The position numbers and the translations under genes are program-made. Shown here one piece after another: positions 26,160 through 34,313 of a stretch of DNA of 64,000 nt (its first letter is position 1; each line of letters begins with the position of its first letter). The stretch covers positions 449,700 through 513,699 of the forward strand of contig NZ_LMUP01000009.1 of assembly GCF_009765875.1 (NCBI RefSeq). The letters run 5' to 3'. Below the pieces are notes generated by a model. It worked only from the letters and a program-made list of their open reading frames with translations, searched no databases and was not told the DNA's origin. This stretch comes from Pedobacter sp. L105. GTDB lineage: Bacteria > Bacteroidota > Bacteroidia > Sphingobacteriales > Sphingobacteriaceae.

Positions 26160-27092
26160 ATGAAAGAGAAAGTATCCTGCAGCAAGATTTTGAAATTGAT
26201 GGGGAACCGCTTTGAGTTCACCGTGGTTGCTGAAGATCAGATAAAGGGAGATGAGGCAATAAATGCGGCCATTATAGAAGTTCAAAGAATTGAAGCATTG
26301 CTGTCAACCTTTAAAGAAGATAGTCAGACTAATCTGATTAACCAGCATGCAGGTATAAAACCTGTTAAGGTAGACGAGGAGGTGATTCAGTTGATCCAGC
26401 GGTCGTTAAAAATATCTGCTTTAACACAGGGTGCATTTGATATTACCTATGGTTCCATTGATACCAGCCTCTGGAACTTCGATATTAATATGACCACTCT
26501 GCCAGATGCCGAAACGGCTTTGCAGTCGGTAGACCTGATCAATTATCAAAATGTAGTGATCAATCAGTCAAAGTCTACAGTATTATTAAAAAACAAGGGA
26601 ATGCGCATTGGTTTTGGTGGAATAGGGAAAGGATATGCAGCCGACCGGGCCAGGCAGATTTTAAAGTCGAAAGGTATAGAGAGCGGAATTGTGAATGCTG
26701 CGGGCGACCTCATCACCTGGGGTACACAATTAAACGGAAAGCCATGGACAGTAGGCATTGCTGATCCCGATGAACGTACAAAACCATTCTCAGCAATGAA
26801 TATGAGCAATGCAGCGATCGCAACCTCAGGAAATTATGAGAAATATGCGACTATCAATGGCAAAAGATACTCTCATACCATAGATCCTAAAACAGGTTTG
26901 CCGGTAAGCGGGATAAAAAGTGTGAGCATTCTTTGTCAAAGTGCAGAGCTGGCCGATGCGCTGGCTACGCCGGTAACCGTGATGGGAGTAAAAGTTGGAC
27001 TTGATCTGATTAACCAATTGCAGCATGTAGCCTGCGTAATCATAGATGATGCCGGTGAGATATATACATCAAAAAATATAAACATAAAATAG
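26160..27092 (+). CDS. apbE: FAD:protein FMN transferase
   Basis: Transfers FMN from FAD to a Ser/Thr of a target protein through a phosphoester bond. Family motifs include GNRFEFTV near the N-terminus, FDITYGSID, GFGGIGKGYAADRARQIL (flavin binding) and SAELADALATPVTVMG, which holds the magnesium-binding acidic residue. Its 310 residues are near family length. No clear lipobox or signal peptide is visible, so whether it acts before or after export is unsettled. A flavinylation target would be expected nearby, but none of the neighbouring proteins has a canonical DxxTGA[ST] site that I can see. Confidence 0.93.
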   Translation: MKEKVSCSKILKLMGNRFEFTVVAEDQIKGDEAINAAIIEVQRIEALLSTFKEDSQTNLINQHAGIKPVKVDEEVIQLIQRSLKISALTQGAFDITYGSIDTSLWNFDINMTTLPDAETALQSVDLINYQNVVINQSKSTVLLKNKGMRIGFGGIGKGYAADRARQILKSKGIESGIVNAAGDLITWGTQLNGKPWTVGIADPDERTKPFSAMNMSNAAIATSGNYEKYATINGKRYSHTIDPKTGLPVSGIKSVSILCQSAELADALATPVTVMGVKVGLDLINQLQHVACVIIDDAGEIYTSKNINIK

Positions 27093-27096
27093 TGAT

Positions 27097-27327
27097 ATGA
27101 AATTCCCTGGAAAAGTACCCGCCTTAATAGGCATGGGGTTGGTTGCATTGAGTTTACTTAGTGCCTGCAGTACTGTTAAACCTTATCAAAAAAATAGGCT
27201 CAACGATAGCGAAATGGCTTTATCCGCCCGTAAAGCCCAGAAGTTTGAACAAAGCTTTCAGCTTTATCGTGAAGCGGGCTCAGGTGCCAATGGTGGTAAG
27301 AGTGGTGGTGGTTGTGGCTGTAACTAA
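27097..27327 (+). CDS. DUF4266 small lipoprotein ending in CGCN
   Basis: A 76-residue lipoprotein with lipobox LLSACS (lipidated Cys about residue 25), a conserved helical middle (LNDSEMALSARKAQKFEQSF) and a tail of REAGSGANGG followed by a glycine run ending GGGCGCN. This is the DUF4266 pattern. DUF4266 genes are commonly found next to thioredoxin, ApbE and DUF3570 genes, as here. The two terminal cysteines after flexible glycines could bind metal or take part in thiol exchange with the thioredoxin; that is inference. SGAN in the tail is one residue off a flavinylation-like TGA[ST] site. Confidence 0.85.
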   Translation: MKFPGKVPALIGMGLVALSLLSACSTVKPYQKNRLNDSEMALSARKAQKFEQSFQLYREAGSGANGGKSGGGCGCN

Positions 27328-27342
27328 TGTAATCTATCGAAC

Positions 27343-28572
27343 ATGAAAAAACTTTTTTTACATATCGCGCTACTTTACCTGGGTATATTAAGCACACATG
27401 CGCAGACCAAACCGCAAACAACACCTAGTGACACTACCAATTATCATAGCCGTAAACTTCAGGTGGATGAGATTAACTTCGTATCTGCATATTATCATCA
27501 GGATGGGGATCACTCGGCAGTAACCGGAGGTATCGGGACTGAAAAGCTAACCGACTTTGCTAATACCTTTGATCTGCAGCTCTCCAAATTTAACCAGCGT
27601 GGCAGAAAAAATACTTTTCTTTTTGAACTGGGAGTAGATCATTACACTTCAGCTTCATCAGATAAAATAGATCCAAGTACTATCTCTTCTGCTTCTATGT
27701 CGGATACACGTGTCTATCCTTCCTTAAACTGGACACAATCCAATGAAACTACAGGTAATTCTTTCGGATTTACTGGATCTTTTTCTAAAGAATTTGATTA
27801 CCAATCTTTTGGTGGTGCCTTTAACCTGACACGCTTATCAAAAGATAAAAATACACAATTTGATGTTAAACTGCAGGCTTTCCTCGATACCTGGAAGGTG
27901 ATTTTACCGGTAGAATTGCGGCCAGGTTATACGGGGCCGGGATTTGACGCAGATCATGAAAATTTGAAATACCCATCTGCGCCGCGAAATTCTTTTAGTG
28001 CTTCATTTTCTATTTCACAGGTAATCAATCAACGCTTGCAGGCATTATTCGTGGTTGAACCAAGTTATCAGCATGGCCTGCTGGCCACTGATTATCAGCG
28101 TGATTATTTTACAGATGGATCAGAAAGAATAGAGAACTTACCTGGAAGCCGCTATAAATTGCCCATCTCTGCAAGATTTAACTATTTCCTCGATGATCGA
28201 TTTATTATCCGTACCTTTTACAGGTATTATATGGATAACTGGGGCGTTCGAGCACATACCGCCGAACTGGAAATTCCGGTTAAACTAAGCTCTTTCTTTT
28301 CTATAAGTCCATTCTATCGCTATAATAACCAAACAGGTACCAGATATTTTGCGCCTTACGGGGAGCATAATCCCAATGATAAATATTATACCAGCGATTA
28401 TGATCTATCTACTTTAAACAGTGATTTTTATGGTGCCGGAATCAGGTTTTCTCCACCAAAGGGGGTATTTGGCTGGCAGCATTTAAGTATGCTGGAATTG
28501 AGATATGGACATTATACGAGGTCAACCGCGCTGACTTCAAACATTGTGACGCTGAATTTAAAGTTTAAATAA
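27343..28572 (+). CDS. DUF3570 outer-membrane barrel protein
   Basis: A 409-residue exported protein with signal peptide ending THAQ. After a leading segment with KLQVDEINFVSAYYHQDGDH come repeated amphipathic strands with many aromatic residues, and a C-terminal barrel-like VTLNLKFK end. The family is DUF3570, linked to DUF4266, ApbE and thioredoxin in Bacteroidota and Proteobacteria. It probably forms an outer-membrane channel or scaffold for the DUF4266 lipoprotein. Its gene starts 15 nt after DUF4266. Confidence 0.85.
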   Translation: MKKLFLHIALLYLGILSTHAQTKPQTTPSDTTNYHSRKLQVDEINFVSAYYHQDGDHSAVTGGIGTEKLTDFANTFDLQLSKFNQRGRKNTFLFELGVDHYTSASSDKIDPSTISSASMSDTRVYPSLNWTQSNETTGNSFGFTGSFSKEFDYQSFGGAFNLTRLSKDKNTQFDVKLQAFLDTWKVILPVELRPGYTGPGFDADHENLKYPSAPRNSFSASFSISQVINQRLQALFVVEPSYQHGLLATDYQRDYFTDGSERIENLPGSRYKLPISARFNYFLDDRFIIRTFYRYYMDNWGVRAHTAELEIPVKLSSFFSISPFYRYNNQTGTRYFAPYGEHNPNDKYYTSDYDLSTLNSDFYGAGIRFSPPKGVFGWQHLSMLELRYGHYTRSTALTSNIVTLNLKFK

Positions 28573-28582
28573 AGGATAATTT

Positions 28583-29212
28583 ATGCCAACGATCGAACCT
28601 ATTCGCCGGGATGTAGAAAATGAGCAGCATATCAAAAAACATTCTGCGGCCATCCGTTTTTGGCACTGGATGAATGCGTTAATCATTACCGGATCACTTG
28701 TTACTGTAGTGATCAATTCTACTTTATTTGAAGACCCGTCTATTCGCTCAACAGTACAGGGGAAATCAATTCTGCATACCCTGGAAGATAAAGTTTGGGG
28801 AATACATATTTACTTTGGCTATGCATTGGCTGCTTTGTTTTTGTTCAGGATTTTCCAGGAATTATTCCTGCGCAGCGATCAAAAATTCTTGTATAAACTT
28901 AAGGTTGTTTACAGCGATTATTTTGTCATTAACAAGAACAGAGAACCGGCAAAACATGACCTGGTCGTCAAAATTTTGTATATTATATTTTATATGCTGC
29001 TGGCGATAATGGTTGGCACAGGTCTTACACTTGCTTTCGGGGATCAGTTTGGCCTGCCAAAAAGTATATTACATGCTGTTAAAAACTTTCATGGTTTTTG
29101 TATGTACCTGATCATTGTTTTTGTGCTCTTACATGTGGCAGGGGTAATTCTGGCCGAGAAAAAATCAGGCAGTGGAATTGTATCTGATATGATTAATGGA
29201 GGTAAACAATAA
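28583..29212 (+). CDS. Di-heme b-type cytochrome, b561/HydC-like
   Basis: Inner-membrane electron carrier of 209 residues with four helices. The first helix has the typical HSAAIRFWHWMNAL motif, helix two WGIHIYFGYAL, and the C-terminal part HAVKNFHGFCMYL and LLHVAGV, giving histidines for two b hemes. This is the family of Ni/Fe-hydrogenase and formate-dehydrogenase cytochrome b subunits, but no hydrogenase is nearby. It starts 10 nt after the DUF3570 gene and its stop overlaps the next start by 1 nt. It likely passes electrons from quinol to the periplasmic redox proteins encoded upstream. Confidence 0.85.
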   Translation: MPTIEPIRRDVENEQHIKKHSAAIRFWHWMNALIITGSLVTVVINSTLFEDPSIRSTVQGKSILHTLEDKVWGIHIYFGYALAALFLFRIFQELFLRSDQKFLYKLKVVYSDYFVINKNREPAKHDLVVKILYIIFYMLLAIMVGTGLTLAFGDQFGLPKSILHAVKNFHGFCMYLIIVFVLLHVAGVILAEKKSGSGIVSDMINGGKQ

Positions 29213-29898
29213 TGCACAAGGAAAAACATATCACCAGCTCGGAAACTATCAGGGATATCGTGATTGGTATGTCTGATGGTTTAACCGTTCCCTTCGCCCT
29301 GGCGGCAGGCTTAAGCGGGGCAGTTAATTCATCAGGTATTGTTGTTACTGCAGGGCTGGCGGAAATTGTAGCGGGCAGTATAGCAATGGGATTAGGTGGT
29401 TTTCTAGCCGGGCGTACCGATGCCGATCATTATTATGCTGAGTTGAAACGTGAATATGAAGAGGTAGAACGGGTGCCGGAAGAGGAAAAAGTTGAAGTAC
29501 GGGAAATCTTTGCGGGTTTTGGTTTATCAGATGCCCTTCAACATAAGATTGCGGATGAGATGGCAAAGGATAAAGATAAGTGGGTAGAATTTATGATGAG
29601 TTATGAACTCGGTTTGCAGGAACCTGATGCGGGCAGGGCTACCAAAAGTGCGCTTACCATTGGTGTTTCATACATCATTGGAGGGATTATTCCTTTATCA
29701 CCTTATATTTTTATAGATAATTCTCAGATTGCTTTATATTACTCCTGTACTTTTACTTTAATCTGCCTATTCATATTCGGCTATTTTAAAAGTAAATTAA
29801 CGGGACAGCCGGCTTTTTCAGGTGCAATTAAGGTAGTAATTATTGGTGCGCTGGCCGCTGCTGCGGCTTTTGGGATTGCGAAAGCGATTAGTGGATAG
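29212..29898 (+). CDS. VIT1/CCC1-family metal transporter
   Basis: Membrane transporter of 228 residues for iron or manganese. Helix 1 begins IRDIVIGMSDGLTVPFALAAG, helix 2 is GSIAMGLGGFLAG, and a cytoplasmic metal-binding loop rich in Glu (YAELKREYEEVERVPEEEK) matches the eukaryotic vacuolar VIT1 loop; three more helices follow. It overlaps the cytochrome b stop by 1 nt (TAATG), so it is translationally coupled. Last gene of the two-component/redox row. Direction (export for detoxification or storage) cannot be decided by sequence. Confidence 0.9.
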   Translation: MHKEKHITSSETIRDIVIGMSDGLTVPFALAAGLSGAVNSSGIVVTAGLAEIVAGSIAMGLGGFLAGRTDADHYYAELKREYEEVERVPEEEKVEVREIFAGFGLSDALQHKIADEMAKDKDKWVEFMMSYELGLQEPDAGRATKSALTIGVSYIIGGIIPLSPYIFIDNSQIALYYSCTFTLICLFIFGYFKSKLTGQPAFSGAIKVVIIGALAAAAAFGIAKAISG

Positions 29899-30016
29899 TT
29901 TACAATTGGGTTCCTATTTACCAGGGATCATGAACAAGCTGCTATATATACTTTCTTGTTATAAATCTTCAGGTCGTAAAAGTATTTCTAAATGCCTAAT
30001 GTACTGATAGAGTTAC

Positions 30017-30049
30017 TTTGGTAATTATTAATTTTAAATAGTTACTTTG
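30017..30049 (+). promoter_or_regulatory. Putative promoter before GH106-like gene
   Basis: TTTG (30017-30020) and TTACTTTG (30042-30049) are separated by 21 nt, close to the Bacteroidota -33/-7 pattern. The -7 box has one mismatch. The same TTACTTTG also occurs at 30013-30020, so either copy could serve. The ATG is 57 nt downstream. Confidence 0.35.
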
Positions 30050-30105
30050 GGCATTGCTATTTTTCGATTGAAAATTATAACAACAACCAAGTAACGATTT
30101 AATTT

Positions 30106-33100
30106 ATGCTATTATTAAGAACAATAGGTGCCTCTGTTCTCTTGTTAAGTGTTTTGGTGACCGGCTCAAAAGCGCAAAATATTCCTGTCGGGACAGCCAT
30201 TTCTTCTTCAAATTTTAAGACTGTTGAAACCGGCTTCATCACTATTCCTGATGCGGTTCAAACCAGTGTTTACTGGTACTGGATATCTGGCAACATTTCA
30301 AAAGAAGGAGTGGTCAAAGATCTGGAAGCCATGAAAAAGGTGGGTATCAACAGGGCATTTATTGGTAACATAGGTTTGGATGATGTTCCTGATGGCAAGG
30401 TTAAATTCATGTCTGAAGAATGGTGGGATATTATGCATACCGCGCTTAAAACGGCAACCCGCTTAAACATTGAAATAGGTCTTTTTAACAGTCCTGGCTG
30501 GAGCCAGTCGGGCGGCCCATGGATAAAACCCGAACAGGCCATGCGTTACCTTACTTCGTCGGAGGTGACAGTAAAAGGCCCCTTTATCTTTCATAAAAAA
30601 TTAGTGCAGCCGCAGGTAAATTTTCAGGATGTAAAAGTATTGGCTTACCCTGTTGCTAATGATTATGATACCGATATCAGTGCTTTAAAACCAAAACTCT
30701 CTGCTGTACCGGCTGTTGATTCCCTGAATAACCTGATAGATCATAATGAGGCAACCGCTGTTCACCTGATTAAAAATCAGCAATTTGCATTAGACATCAA
30801 TACCAGCTCACCTTATACTGTCCGCAGTGTAGTGATTAGAACAACAGCACAGGCTGTAAATTTTGCAGGAGATATTCAGGCTAAAATCAATGATGCCTGG
30901 ATAACGGTAAAACATTTTTCTATAGACCGCTCTAATCCTGCATTAAATGTTGGTTTTACGCCATTTGGCCCTGCGGCAATCTCTATTCCGCCAACTACTT
31001 CCAGCAGTTTCAGGCTGGTGCTCACCAACATATCTGCCAATTCCGGTATTACCGAACTCAAATTGTCTGCTACACCTGTGGTAGAAGATTATATTGAAAA
31101 AACACTGGCCAAAATGTGGCCTACACCGCATCCTTTTTGGGAGGCCTACCAATGGCTGCCGCAACCCGTAGAAACGTCTCCTTATAGTATTGATCCTGCT
31201 AAAGTGATCGATATCTCTAAGTACATGTCTGCTGACGGTACACTGAACTGGAAAGTGCCTGCAGGTAATTGGGTGATAGAGAGAAGCGGAATGACACCCA
31301 CCAACGTGACCAATGCTCCGGCACCTCTCGAAGGGCGTGGTTTGGAAGTGGACAAAATGAGTAAGACACATATTGCAGAACATTTTGACGCATTTTTAGG
31401 GCAGATCCTCAAACGTATTCCAGCTGAAGACAGGAAAACCTGGAAGGTTACCGTTGAAGACAGTTATGAAACCGGTAGCCAGAACTGGACTGATGAGCTG
31501 ATCACCGAGTTCAAACAAAAATATAATTACGACCCAACACCCTATATTCCGGTATTACAGGGGAAAGTGGTAGGCAGCGAAGATCTGTCCGACCGGTTCT
31601 TATGGGATTTAAGACGCCTCATTGCGGATGATGTTTCCTTTAAGTATGTTGGCGGCTTAAGAGAAATTAGTCATGAGCATGGTTTAACTACCTGGCTGGA
31701 AAACTATGGACACTGGGGTTACCCCGGTGAATTCTTACAGTATGGCGGTCAGTCGGATGAGATCGGCGGTGAATTCTGGAGCGAAGGGGATCTTGGGGAT
31801 ATCGAGAACCGGGCAGCCTCTTCATCGGCACATATTTACGGAAAAATAAAAGTATCGGCAGAGTCATTTACCGCTGCAGGTAATCCGTTTTCACGTTACC
31901 CAGCGATGTTTAAAAAACGCGGCGACCGTTTCTTTACAGAAGGGATAAACAATACCCTGCTCCATGTATATATTCAGCAGCCTGACGATAAAGTATTACC
32001 TGGTATAACCGCTTGGTTTGGCGTAGAATTTAACCGCTTAAATACCTGGTTTTTTGATATGGATGTATTCCTTAAATACTCCAAACGCTGTAATTTTATG
32101 CTGCAGCAGGGGCAATATGTTGCCGATGCGGCTTATTTCATCGGTGAAGATGCACCGAAAATGACCGGTGTAACAGATCCCGCATTACCGCAGGGTTATT
32201 CCTTTGATTACATCAATGGTGACATCATCAAAAGTACCTTAGCAGTAAAAGATGGTAAGCTGGTTTTACCAAACGGCATTAGTTATAGTATTTTGGTACT
32301 GCCAAAACTACATACCATTCGTCCCGAGTTACTAGCAAAGTTAAAAGACCTTGTACAGCAGGGGGCCGTAATCCTGGGGCCAAAGCCAGATCAGTCTCCC
32401 AGCTTGAAAGACTATCCTAAGGCCGATCAGGAGGTGCAAAACATGGCTGACGAACTTTGGGGTAAGATAGACGGCACGACGGTAAAGGTAAACCATTATG
32501 GTAAAGGACTAGTATTAAGTGGTATGGGAATGGAAGAAGCATTTGCCCTGATCAAAGTTGTTCCAGATCTTAAAATTACCCAGAGTGACTCCATTTTGTT
32601 TATACATCGTCAATTACAGGACGGGTCTATTTATTTTGTATCCAATCAGAAAAATGTACCGGTTAATATTCAAACCGCATTCCGCATCACCGGAAAAAGC
32701 CCCGAATTATGGAATGCAGTTACAGGCACAATGCGCAATCTTCCTTCATACCAGCAAAATGCTTCTACTACAGCAGTGCCTATGCAACTTGCCCCTTATG
32801 AAAGCGCATTTGTGATCTTCAGAAAGAACGCTGCTCAGCATGAAGATGCAAAGTCAAATTATCCTGCTCCGGAAAAAACAATAACGCTTAGCCAGCCATG
32901 GCTGGTTAGCTTTGATCCTGCCAAACGTGGACCGGTAAAACCTGTAGTGTTCAATACCTTAACCGATTGGTCGCTTAATTCAAATGATAGTATAAAATAT
33001 TATTCAGGCAGCGCAACTTATCACACTACCTTTAAAATGAGCCAAGTGGAAAAAGGAACAAATTATATCATTGATCTGGGCATAGCCAGGGCCATTGCCA

Positions 33101-33357
33101 AAGTAAGTGTAAACGGCGTTGAAATGGGAGGGGCCTGGACGCCACCATACCAGATTGATATTACCAAAGCACTCAAATCCGGAAAAAATACACTGGACAT
33201 AAAAGTGGTCAATACCTGGGTAAACCGCCTGGTGGGTGACAGTAAACTGCCGCCAGATCAAAGAAAAACATCAGTTTTATTTGGCCCTAATCCTAAAAAT
33301 GGCTTGCAATCATCAGGACTGTTAGGCCCTGTGAAAATTGACCTCATAAAATATTAA
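30106..33357 (+). CDS. Alpha-L-rhamnosidase-like hydrolase, GH106 type
   Basis: A 1083-residue exported hydrolase with signal peptide ending SKAQ. The N-terminal catalytic region starts with YWYWISGNISKEGVVKDLEA, then SPGWSQSGGPWI and the GH106-like core (WLENYGHWGYPGEF, GGEFWSEGDL, TAAGNPFSRYPAMFKKRGD). A C-terminal jelly-roll domain includes YHTTFKMSQVEKGTNYIIDL and VVNTWVNRLVGD. GH106 enzymes act on rhamnose linked in pectin side chains or glycosides and are calcium-dependent. It is followed by a DUF1080 gene and a GH78-like gene, strengthening the rhamnoside assignment. No SusC/SusD pair is adjacent. Confidence 0.85.
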   Translation: MLLLRTIGASVLLLSVLVTGSKAQNIPVGTAISSSNFKTVETGFITIPDAVQTSVYWYWISGNISKEGVVKDLEAMKKVGINRAFIGNIGLDDVPDGKVKFMSEEWWDIMHTALKTATRLNIEIGLFNSPGWSQSGGPWIKPEQAMRYLTSSEVTVKGPFIFHKKLVQPQVNFQDVKVLAYPVANDYDTDISALKPKLSAVPAVDSLNNLIDHNEATAVHLIKNQQFALDINTSSPYTVRSVVIRTTAQAVNFAGDIQAKINDAWITVKHFSIDRSNPALNVGFTPFGPAAISIPPTTSSSFRLVLTNISANSGITELKLSATPVVEDYIEKTLAKMWPTPHPFWEAYQWLPQPVETSPYSIDPAKVIDISKYMSADGTLNWKVPAGNWVIERSGMTPTNVTNAPAPLEGRGLEVDKMSKTHIAEHFDAFLGQILKRIPAEDRKTWKVTVEDSYETGSQNWTDELITEFKQKYNYDPTPYIPVLQGKVVGSEDLSDRFLWDLRRLIADDVSFKYVGGLREISHEHGLTTWLENYGHWGYPGEFLQYGGQSDEIGGEFWSEGDLGDIENRAASSSAHIYGKIKVSAESFTAAGNPFSRYPAMFKKRGDRFFTEGINNTLLHVYIQQPDDKVLPGITAWFGVEFNRLNTWFFDMDVFLKYSKRCNFMLQQGQYVADAAYFIGEDAPKMTGVTDPALPQGYSFDYINGDIIKSTLAVKDGKLVLPNGISYSILVLPKLHTIRPELLAKLKDLVQQGAVILGPKPDQSPSLKDYPKADQEVQNMADELWGKIDGTTVKVNHYGKGLVLSGMGMEEAFALIKVVPDLKITQSDSILFIHRQLQDGSIYFVSNQKNVPVNIQTAFRITGKSPELWNAVTGTMRNLPSYQQNASTTAVPMQLAPYESAFVIFRKNAAQHEDAKSNYPAPEKTITLSQPWLVSFDPAKRGPVKPVVFNTLTDWSLNSNDSIKYYSGSATYHTTFKMSQVEKGTNYIIDLGIARAIAKVSVNGVEMGGAWTPPYQIDITKALKSGKNTLDIKVVNTWVNRLVGDSKLPPDQRKTSVLFGPNPKNGLQSSGLLGPVKIDLIKY

Positions 33358-33438
33358 ATGATATCCTTATGAAACTATTGTGATCTTGAAATTTAAAATT
33401 ATCATATTAGCTTTATAGGGATATAAAAACATATACTA

Positions 33439-34260
33439 ATGGAAATTCTGTTCAATACTAGAAAAATCGTATTAGCTACTTGTCTGGTGATGTCTTTTAT
33501 GGCAGTTTCAGCGCAGAGTCCGGCTGTAGCCGTTAAAACTATTCCTAATGTTCCTGGATTTACGCAGCCGGCCCCAATGGATTTTAACGATCATGAGGGT
33601 TACGTTTCTCTGTTTAATGGAAAAGACTTAACAGGCTGGGATGGCAATCCCAGGTTCTGGAGAGTGGAAGATGGGGCTATCGTAGGAGAATCTACAAAAG
33701 AGAACCCAAGCGGTAATAGTTATATTGCTTATAAGGCTATGAAAGCCAAAGATTTCACACTTAAATTTGAAATCAAAGTGGAAGGGAAAGGTGGTAGTGG
33801 GATACAATATAGAAGCCAGACCGGAGTGCCATGGTTACGTCCAATCCCCACCAGCTTAGGGCCGGTTAATTTAAACTGGATGATGACTGGTCCTCAGGCC
33901 GACTTCTGGCCTTCAGAAAAATATTGGACCGGGCAGTTTTATTCTGAAAATACACCCATGCGTATCCTGGCCTGGCGCGGACAGGTAGTAGAAGGTTACG
34001 GATTGAAAAGTAAGCGCCTGATGGGAAACATTGGCGATATCATGGACCTGGCCAAAGGTGTAAAGCTCAACGGCTGGAACGAATATACCGTTATTGCAAG
34101 GGGCGGGGTTTTTATCCATATCCTGAATGGTCAGGTAATGGCCGTAATGATTGATGATGATCCTGGATCATCTAATAACCAAGCCGGTTACATTGGTATC
34201 GAGATCGAACAGATCACCAAAGTGGCCGTTAAAAATATCTGGATTAAAAAATTAAATTAA
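33439..34260 (+). CDS. DUF1080 (3-keto-disaccharide hydrolase-like) protein
   Basis: Exported 273-residue protein of the DUF1080/PF06439 concanavalin-like fold. It has a signal peptide ending VSAQ and core motifs GYVSLFNGKDLTGWDG, RFWRVEDGAIVGES, and SGIQYRSQ, with the terminal strands VFIHILNGQVMAVM and GYIGIEIE. Members include enzymes cleaving 3-keto-glycosides made by sugar oxidoreductases, and binding-only homologues. It sits 81 nt after the GH106-like gene, between two probable rhamnosidases, so it may assist in removal or processing of plant glycosides. Confidence 0.85.
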   Translation: MEILFNTRKIVLATCLVMSFMAVSAQSPAVAVKTIPNVPGFTQPAPMDFNDHEGYVSLFNGKDLTGWDGNPRFWRVEDGAIVGESTKENPSGNSYIAYKAMKAKDFTLKFEIKVEGKGGSGIQYRSQTGVPWLRPIPTSLGPVNLNWMMTGPQADFWPSEKYWTGQFYSENTPMRILAWRGQVVEGYGLKSKRLMGNIGDIMDLAKGVKLNGWNEYTVIARGGVFIHILNGQVMAVMIDDDPGSSNNQAGYIGIEIEQITKVAVKNIWIKKLN

Positions 34261-34313
34261 GCCAAAATTGGTAAAAACCCAGGCAACTTTATTGTCTGCC
34301 TTAACACATTCAT

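Noticed and set aside
27250..27327. RiPP precursor peptide reading of the CGCN tail
   Set aside because: It has a lipobox and matches the DUF4266 lipoprotein pattern; no RiPP maturase is nearby.
30943..31383. A 146-codon minus-strand frame rich in Cys and His
   Set aside because: It is opposite to the GH106-like gene, and the Cys/His content comes from mirrored codons.
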